Assembly (NCBI GenBank): GCA_900752275.1 | Contig: CAADUS010000087.1 | Location: forward strand, 1 to 9,786 | DNA: 9,786 nt | Direction: 5' to 3' | From: an uncultured Collinsella sp. | Lineage (GTDB): Bacteria; Actinomycetota; Coriobacteriia; Coriobacteriales; Coriobacteriaceae | Part shown: in pieces, positions 5,671 through 9,786 of the stretch | Layout of the letters: every line of letters begins with the position of its first letter | Numbering within the stretch: the stretch's first letter is position 1 | Translations under genes and position numbers: made by a program | Notes under the pieces: model-generated | The model's database searches: none | The model's input: the letters and a program-made list of their open reading frames with translations, nothing else | Told to the model about the DNA's origin: nothing

Positions 5671-6531
5671 TTAGTTCTCCCCCTTATCCTGCTTGCCCAG
5701 ATACGCCTCGATAACGGCATCGTTGTTCTGGATTTCCTCTGCCGTGCCCTTGGCGATGACCTTACCAAAGTTGAGCACGCAGATGCCCTCGCAGATGTTC
5801 ATAACGAGCGACATATCATGCTCGATAAGCATGATGGCAATGCCGAAGGTGTCGCGAATCTTAACGATGTTCTCCATGAGTTCCGCGGTCTCGGACGGGT
5901 TCATGCCGGCGGCAGGCTCGTCGAGCAGCAGCAGCTTGGGGTTGGTGGCAAGCGCGCGGACGATCTCCAGACGACGCTGAGCGCCGTAAGGCAGCGATCC
6001 GGCCTGCTCGTTTGCCAGATGCTCCATATCAAAGATGGACAGCAGCTCCATGGCGCGCTCGTGCGCGGCCTTCTCGTGCTTCCAATACGTCGGCAGGCGC
6101 AGCACGCCCTCAAAGCCGGAGTAACGCTCCTGGTTGTGCAGGCCGACCTTAACGTTATCCTCCACCGTCATGGTATTGAACAGGCGAATGTTCTGGAATG
6201 TACGGGCAATACCCATGCGGTTGACCTGGTAGACCGACTTGCCCGAGGTGTCCTCGCCGTCGAGCAGGATGGTGCCGTGCGTGGGCTGGTAAACCTTGGT
6301 GAGCAGGTTGAAGACCGTAGTCTTGCCGGCGCCGTTGGGGCCGATGAGACCGGCGATCTCAGTCTTGCCGATGGTCAGGCTAAAGTCGTCGACCGCCTTA
6401 AGGCCGCCGAATTCAATGCCCAGGTGGATGCACTCGAGCGCCGGGCGCTGGCCCAGGTCGCGGTCGGGAACGATGGCGCCAGAAGGATACGGGACCATCT
6501 TGCCCTTCTTGAACTCAAATTTACTGGGCAT
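5671..6531 (-). CDS. livG: Branched-chain amino acid ABC transporter, ATPase LivG
   Basis: This 286-residue ABC ATPase is the partner of LivF. Walker A is GPNGAGKTT (64-72), RTFQNIRLF (110-118) is the typical LivG Q-loop region, LPYGAQRRLEI (180-190) is the LivG form of the signature, LLLLDEP (200-206) is Walker B and IEHDM (236-240) carries the H-loop histidine H238. I choose the ATG at 6529-6531 (MPSKFEF) because an AAGGAGG lies nine bases upstream; an ATG nine codons earlier has no such site. With this start the gene overlaps livM by 11 bases. Compared with E. coli LivG (about 255 residues) it has roughly 25 extra residues before the first beta strand (KFEFKKGKMVPYP and following), of unknown role. 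Confidence 0.95.
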   Translation of the reverse strand: MPSKFEFKKGKMVPYPSGAIVPDRDLGQRPALECIHLGIEFGGLKAVDDFSLTIGKTEIAGLIGPNGAGKTTVFNLLTKVYQPTHGTILLDGEDTSGKSVYQVNRMGIARTFQNIRLFNTMTVEDNVKVGLHNQERYSGFEGVLRLPTYWKHEKAAHERAMELLSIFDMEHLANEQAGSLPYGAQRRLEIVRALATNPKLLLLDEPAAGMNPSETAELMENIVKIRDTFGIAIMLIEHDMSLVMNICEGICVLNFGKVIAKGTAEEIQNNDAVIEAYLGKQDKGEN

Positions 6532-7600
6532 CGGCTGCCACCTCCTTCTTGGAAGCAAAGCGGTCCTTGACGCGACCGAAGAACGCCTTGAGCTGCGGGT
6601 TGTTGGTAAAGATCATGACCAGGATCAACACGATGGCGTAGATGAGCATGCGGTAGTCCGAGAACTGACGGAGCAGCTCGGGAAGCACCGTGAGCAGCGC
6701 CGCCGCGATGACGGAGCCGCGCATATTGCCCAGACCGCCCAGGACCACGAACACCAGAATGAGGATGGACGTGTTGAAGTCGAACTTGGTGGCGGAGAGC
6801 TGCGAGAAGTTACCGCCGAAGAGGGCTCCGGCAGCACCGGCGAGGGCAGCGGAAACCACGAAGGCGATCATGCGGTACTCGGTGACGGAGATGCCTACGG
6901 ACTCGGCTGCAATCTTGTTATCGCGCACGGCCATAATGGCACGGCCGGTACGGCTGCGAACCAGGTTGAGCACGATCACGAGTGCGACCATGACCAGGAT
7001 GGCACCGGCGAGGAAGGTCGAGTACGTCGACACGCCCGAGGCGCCCTGGGCGCCCTTGATGATGGCGGTGCCGTCCTCGAGCAGGTGCAGGTCGTCAATC
7101 GTAGAGTTGCCCGTGATGTTAAAGATCACGTGCAGACCGCGGGAGTCGACGCCCACAATGAGGCAGGTGACGATCTCTTTGATGATCTCACCAAAGGCCA
7201 GCGTCACGATAGCCAGGTAATCGCCGCTCAGGCGAAGGACCGGGATGCCGATCAAAAAGCCCAGGATAGCGGCAGCGATAGCGCCGACCACGATGCTGAT
7301 GACAAGACGTATTGGATCGGAGGGAACGGCGCTCTCCAGCGCGACGGCGGTGACGATTCCCGTATAGGCGCCGACGCTCATAAAGCCCGCGTGGCCCAGC
7401 GACAAGTCGCCCGCGATGCCGACGACGAGGTTGAGGGAAATGGCCATGACAATATAGGCCGTGATGGGAACCAGCTGACCGGCGATCATGCGCGGAATCA
7501 TGTGGTTAGACTGCATAAAGAACACGATGGCGAACGCCACAAGGCACATGGCGTACGTAACAAAGTCGTGACGCGTCTGCTTGTCTTTAAGAAACTTCAT
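6521..7600 (-). CDS. livM: Branched-chain amino acid ABC transporter, permease LivM
   Basis: This is a polytopic inner-membrane permease of about 359 residues in the LivM family. The hallmark is DLSLGHAGFMSVGAY near residues 65-79, and KDKQTRHDF near the N-terminus precedes the first of roughly eight to ten hydrophobic helices. RSRTGRAIMAVRDNKIAAESVGI is the EAA-like cytoplasmic loop that docks on the ATPases, and a GGLGNMRGSVIAA segment follows. The start is ambiguous: the ATG at 7598-7600 has AGGTGAG five bases upstream, while a GTG at 7607-7609 directly abuts the livH stop and has AAGG five bases upstream. I prefer the ATG. The charged C-terminal tail overlaps livG by 11 bases. Confidence 0.93.
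   Translation of the reverse strand: MKFLKDKQTRHDFVTYAMCLVAFAIVFFMQSNHMIPRMIAGQLVPITAYIVMAISLNLVVGIAGDLSLGHAGFMSVGAYTGIVTAVALESAVPSDPIRLVISIVVGAIAAAILGFLIGIPVLRLSGDYLAIVTLAFGEIIKEIVTCLIVGVDSRGLHVIFNITGNSTIDDLHLLEDGTAIIKGAQGASGVSTYSTFLAGAILVMVALVIVLNLVRSRTGRAIMAVRDNKIAAESVGISVTEYRMIAFVVSAALAGAAGALFGGNFSQLSATKFDFNTSILILVFVVLGGLGNMRGSVIAAALLTVLPELLRQFSDYRMLIYAIVLILVMIFTNNPQLKAFFGRVKDRFASKKEVAADAQ
6541..6547 (-). promoter_or_regulatory. Shine-Dalgarno deciding the livG start
   Basis: The minus strand reads AAGGAGG, nine bases before the ATG at 6529-6531 and inside the 3' end of livM. It selects the inner ATG over one at 6558. Confidence 0.75.
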
Positions 7601-7609
7601 AACGCTCAC

Positions 7610-8491
7610 CTACACCTTCTCGGGGACGTACTTGCCCAAGAGGCCGGCAGGCTTGACGAGCAGGACGATGATCAAAACACCAAAGACGATGGAGTTGGCA
7701 AGGCTCGTGGAAATGTAAGCCTGCGCCATCGCCTCGATGATGCCGATGAGAATGCCACCGACAAAGGCGCCGGGGATGGAGCCGATGCCACCGAAGACGG
7801 CGGCGTCGAAGGCCTTGATGCCAGGCATGGCGCCCGTCGTGGGCTGCAGCACCGGCGAGTAGGAGCACAGCAGCACGCCGGCGATGGCGGCAAGGGCAGA
7901 GCCGATGGCGAACGTCATCGAGATGGTACGGTTGACGTTGATGCCCATGAGCTGAGCGGCGGCCTTGTCCTCGGACACGGCGCGCATGGCTTTGCCCATC
8001 TTGGTCTTACCTGTAAAGAACATCAGGCCGGCCATGATAACCAGGCAGGCGACGATGGTGACGAGCGAGACGGCGCTTACGTTGAATTTGGCCAAGAACT
8101 CCGGTACCTGGAAGGTGACGAGCGAAGTAAAGTTCTTGGGCGTGGCGCCCCACAGAAGCTGCGCGGCGTTCTGCAGGAAGTAAGACACGCCGATAGCCGT
8201 GATCAGAACGGCCAGCGGGCCTGCTTGGCGCAGCGGCTTATAGGCCAGACCCTCAATGAGAACACCGAGAACGGTACAGACCACACAAGAGAGAACTACA
8301 GATGCCCAGCCCGGGAGGCCGAGATACGACGTGGCGCAGAACGAGACATAGGCACCGACCATGATGACGTCGCCGTGAGCGAAGTTGAGCATCTTGGCGA
8401 TACCGTAGACCATGGTGTAGCCCAACGCGATGATGGCGTAGACGCTGCCCATGGACAGGCCGTTGACCAGGTATTGGATAAAGACCGTCAT
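7610..8491 (-). CDS. livH: Branched-chain amino acid ABC transporter, permease LivH
   Basis: This 293-residue integral membrane permease forms the channel with LivM. The N-terminal QYLVNGLSMGSVYAI, GYTMVYGIAKMLNFAHGD (about 25-42) and VSEDKAAAQLMGI (the cytoplasmic EAA-like loop) are typical LivH segments, and the C-terminal half carries AFDAAVFGGIGSIPGA. The ATG at 8489-8491 (MTVFIQYL) is chosen because AAAGGGGG lies nine bases upstream; the ATG three codons earlier touches that site and the far-upstream one at 8584 would add an unlikely leader. Length matches the family (E. coli LivH 308). livM follows without a gap. Confidence 0.94.
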   Translation of the reverse strand: MTVFIQYLVNGLSMGSVYAIIALGYTMVYGIAKMLNFAHGDVIMVGAYVSFCATSYLGLPGWASVVLSCVVCTVLGVLIEGLAYKPLRQAGPLAVLITAIGVSYFLQNAAQLLWGATPKNFTSLVTFQVPEFLAKFNVSAVSLVTIVACLVIMAGLMFFTGKTKMGKAMRAVSEDKAAAQLMGINVNRTISMTFAIGSALAAIAGVLLCSYSPVLQPTTGAMPGIKAFDAAVFGGIGSIPGAFVGGILIGIIEAMAQAYISTSLANSIVFGVLIIVLLVKPAGLLGKYVPEKV

Positions 8492-8500
8492 GTTCCACAT

Positions 8501-8508
8501 CCCCCTTT
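8501..8508 (-). promoter_or_regulatory. Shine-Dalgarno deciding the livH start
   Basis: The minus strand reads AAAGGGGG, nine bases before the ATG at 8489-8491 and immediately against the alternative ATG at 8498-8500, so the inner ATG is the likely start. Confidence 0.65.
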
Positions 8509-8537
8509 CGAATAGGTTTCCAGTTGATGTATGAAAC

Positions 8538-8557
8538 AGGGACGTTACATCGTCCCT
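8538..8557 (-). promoter_or_regulatory. Hairpin in the livJ-livH spacer (proximal to livH)
   Basis: AGGGACG at 8538-8544 pairs perfectly with CGTCCCT at 8551-8557 around a 6-base loop. On the minus strand it is followed by GTTTC, a weak U-run. Together with the next hairpin it may reduce readthrough from livJ into livH. Confidence 0.5.
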
Positions 8558-8567
8558 AGATACCAAG

Positions 8568-8599
8568 CAAGCAGGGAAGGCCAAAACCTCCCCTGCTTG
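8568..8599 (-). promoter_or_regulatory. Hairpin in the livJ-livH spacer (proximal to livJ)
   Basis: CAAGCAGGGAAGG at 8568-8580 pairs with 8587-8599 at 12 of 13 positions (mismatch 8577/8590) around the loop CCAAAA. It begins 31 bases after the livJ stop. There is no U-run on the minus strand, so attenuation or protection of the livJ message 3' end from decay fits better than full termination. Confidence 0.55.
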
Positions 8600-8630
8600 G
8601 GATCAAAACCGCTCTATGTAAGGCGGCCAA

Positions 8631-9782
8631 TTAGGCCTGTACGTACTTGCCGTCGGTGATGACGTACGCCGTGGGCTCCTTCTGGACCTGGCCCTTATCG
8701 TTCCAGGTGAGCTTGCCGGTCAGACCGTCAACGGTAATCTTGAGCATAGCCTTGGACAGCTTCTCGGCGACCTCGGTCGGGTCGGCGTCGACACCAAGAC
8801 CGGCCTCCTTGACGGCCTCGGCCACCGCGTGCACGCCGTCGTAGGCGTCGGCGGCAAACTGGTCGGGGGTATCGCCGTACTTATCCTTGTAAGCGTTAAC
8901 GAAGTCGGCGTTCTTCTCGTCGTCGGCGGAGAACGGGGTCATGAGCAGCAGACCCTCAGCAAGAGAGGTATCGAAGCCCTCAACGCCCAGGATGCCGTCC
9001 ATGCCGTCGCAGCCCATCATCTTGACGTCGTAGCCCATGTCCTTGGCGTTCTTGAGCAGGACGGACGCCGGCGTATAGTAGATCGGCGCAAAGATCATGG
9101 TGGCGCCGGCCTGCTTGGCCTTGGTCAGCTGGTTGGTAAAGCTCGTAGCGGAGTCGTCCTTAAAGGTCTCCTCGTCAACAATCTCGAGCTTGGACTCAGC
9201 GGCCTGGGCTTTAAAGGAATCTGCGATGCCCGAAGAATAGGCGTCGCCGGAGTTATAGAACAGCACGAACTTCTCGTCCGCATACTTCTGCGCCAGGAAC
9301 TTGGCAGCGTTGACACCCTGGTTGGGGTCGGTGAAGCAAACCTGGAAGACACAATCCTTGCCGTCGGTGACGTCCTCGGAGGACGCGGACGGGGTAATCA
9401 TGAACGTCTTGGGGTCGTTACCGCACTCGGCGGCAACGGCAACCGACGCACCCGTAGTGGTCGGACCGACGAGGGCCTGCATGCCCCAGTCGAGCAGGGT
9501 GTTGAAGGCGTTGACGGCCTTCTCGCCATCGGCCTGGTCATCCTCGGCCTTGCTGGCAAGCGGCAGCTCCTTGGTCGAGAAATCCTTGCAGCCAAGCTCG
9601 ACACCCTGGGTAACGGACTTACCGTAGGACGCGTTGGCGCCGGTCAGCGGGCCGATGGTGCCAATCTTAAACGAAGCGTCGCCCGAAGCGGAACCGCTGT
9701 CGCCGCCGTTGGAGGAGCAGCCAGCTAGAATGGACATCGCCCCCAGACCTGCTGCGCTCGCGATAACGCTCCTGCGATTCAT
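8631..9782 (-). CDS. livJ: Branched-chain amino acid ABC transporter, substrate-binding lipoprotein LivJ/LivK-type
   Basis: This 383-residue extracytoplasmic binding protein (periplasmic-binding-protein type I fold) captures the amino acid and delivers it to LivHM. The N-terminus MNRRSVIASAAGLGA is a signal peptide with lipobox LAGC ending at C22, so the mature protein is probably lipid-anchored, as expected without a periplasm; a Gly/Ser-rich linker (SSNGGDSGSASGDAS) follows. Family segments include TIGPLTGANASYGKS near residue 42, VGPTTTGASVAVA, MITPSASSEDVT, VLFYNSGDAYSSGIADSF and DQFAADAYDGVHAVAEAV. The double arginine at residues 3-4 leaves Tat export possible. The start is fixed by the signal peptide; only four bases lie upstream in the window, so promoter and ribosome binding site cannot be judged. 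Ligand preference (Leu/Ile/Val or other) cannot be read from sequence. It is the first visible gene of the liv operon. Confidence 0.94.
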   Translation of the reverse strand: MNRRSVIASAAGLGAMSILAGCSSNGGDSGSASGDASFKIGTIGPLTGANASYGKSVTQGVELGCKDFSTKELPLASKAEDDQADGEKAVNAFNTLLDWGMQALVGPTTTGASVAVAAECGNDPKTFMITPSASSEDVTDGKDCVFQVCFTDPNQGVNAAKFLAQKYADEKFVLFYNSGDAYSSGIADSFKAQAAESKLEIVDEETFKDDSATSFTNQLTKAKQAGATMIFAPIYYTPASVLLKNAKDMGYDVKMMGCDGMDGILGVEGFDTSLAEGLLLMTPFSADDEKNADFVNAYKDKYGDTPDQFAADAYDGVHAVAEAVKEAGLGVDADPTEVAEKLSKAMLKITVDGLTGKLTWNDKGQVQKEPTAYVITDGKYVQA

Positions 9783-9786
9783 AACA

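Noticed and set aside
4906..6570. A 554-codon plus-strand open frame across livF and livG
   Set aside because: Same antisense artefact: rich in Leu, His, Asp and Arg, no recognisable domain, and it covers two genes with intact Walker motifs. Its 5' end also runs through the hairpins after livF.
6296..8515. A 739-codon plus-strand open frame across livG, livM and livH
   Set aside because: It is antisense to three clearly recognisable genes, and its Asp/His/Gly/Gln-rich composition (long runs of H, D, E and Q) is what the opposite strand of G/C-rich genes yields; no family resemblance.
8829..9728. A 299-codon plus-strand open frame opposite livJ
   Set aside because: Antisense to the binding-protein gene; Gly/Val/Leu-rich low-complexity product with no family resemblance.

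Overview
The window looks like an ordinary housekeeping and transport segment of a high-GC Gram-positive chromosome. Gene content, codon style (strong G/C third positions) and protein flavour fit the class Coriobacteriia, and I would guess a Collinsella-like gut bacterium. That placement is inference from general resemblance, not from a marker gene. I see no rRNA, tRNA, CRISPR array, insertion sequence, integrase or phage gene.

Layout from left to right. Positions 1-1856 (minus strand) hold the N-terminal part of the single-strand-specific DNA exonuclease RecJ, which runs off the left edge. A 276-base divergent spacer (1857-2132) separates it from a plus-strand BASS-type (bile acid:Na+ symporter superfamily) membrane transporter at 2133-3131. 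The transporter converges on a minus-strand two-gene operon. Its first gene is cutC (start best placed at 4640). Three bases after cutC comes a DUF4931/GalT-like HIT-superfamily protein with a GTG start at 3959.

The right half (4957-9782) is a complete five-gene branched-chain amino acid ABC importer operon on the minus strand, in transcription order livJ, livH, livM, livG, livF. It encodes a lipoprotein substrate-binding protein, two permeases and two ATPases. livH to livF are abutting or overlapping and so are probably translationally coupled. livJ is set apart by a 139-base spacer with two hairpins, a common arrangement for making more binding protein than membrane complex.

The least ordinary part is the 316-base spacer between livF and cutC (4641-4956), which is filled with three separate inverted repeats. 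These are a 12-bp perfect hairpin just after the livF stop, a nearly continuous 100-base hairpin of about 43 base pairs that contains the probable operon terminator, and a perfect 22-bp inverted repeat in front of cutC. The other points of interest are a cysteine cluster in CutC, the pairing of cutC with a GalT-like gene, and a hairpin that overlaps the recJ ribosome binding site. I found no clear sign of an undescribed multi-gene system.
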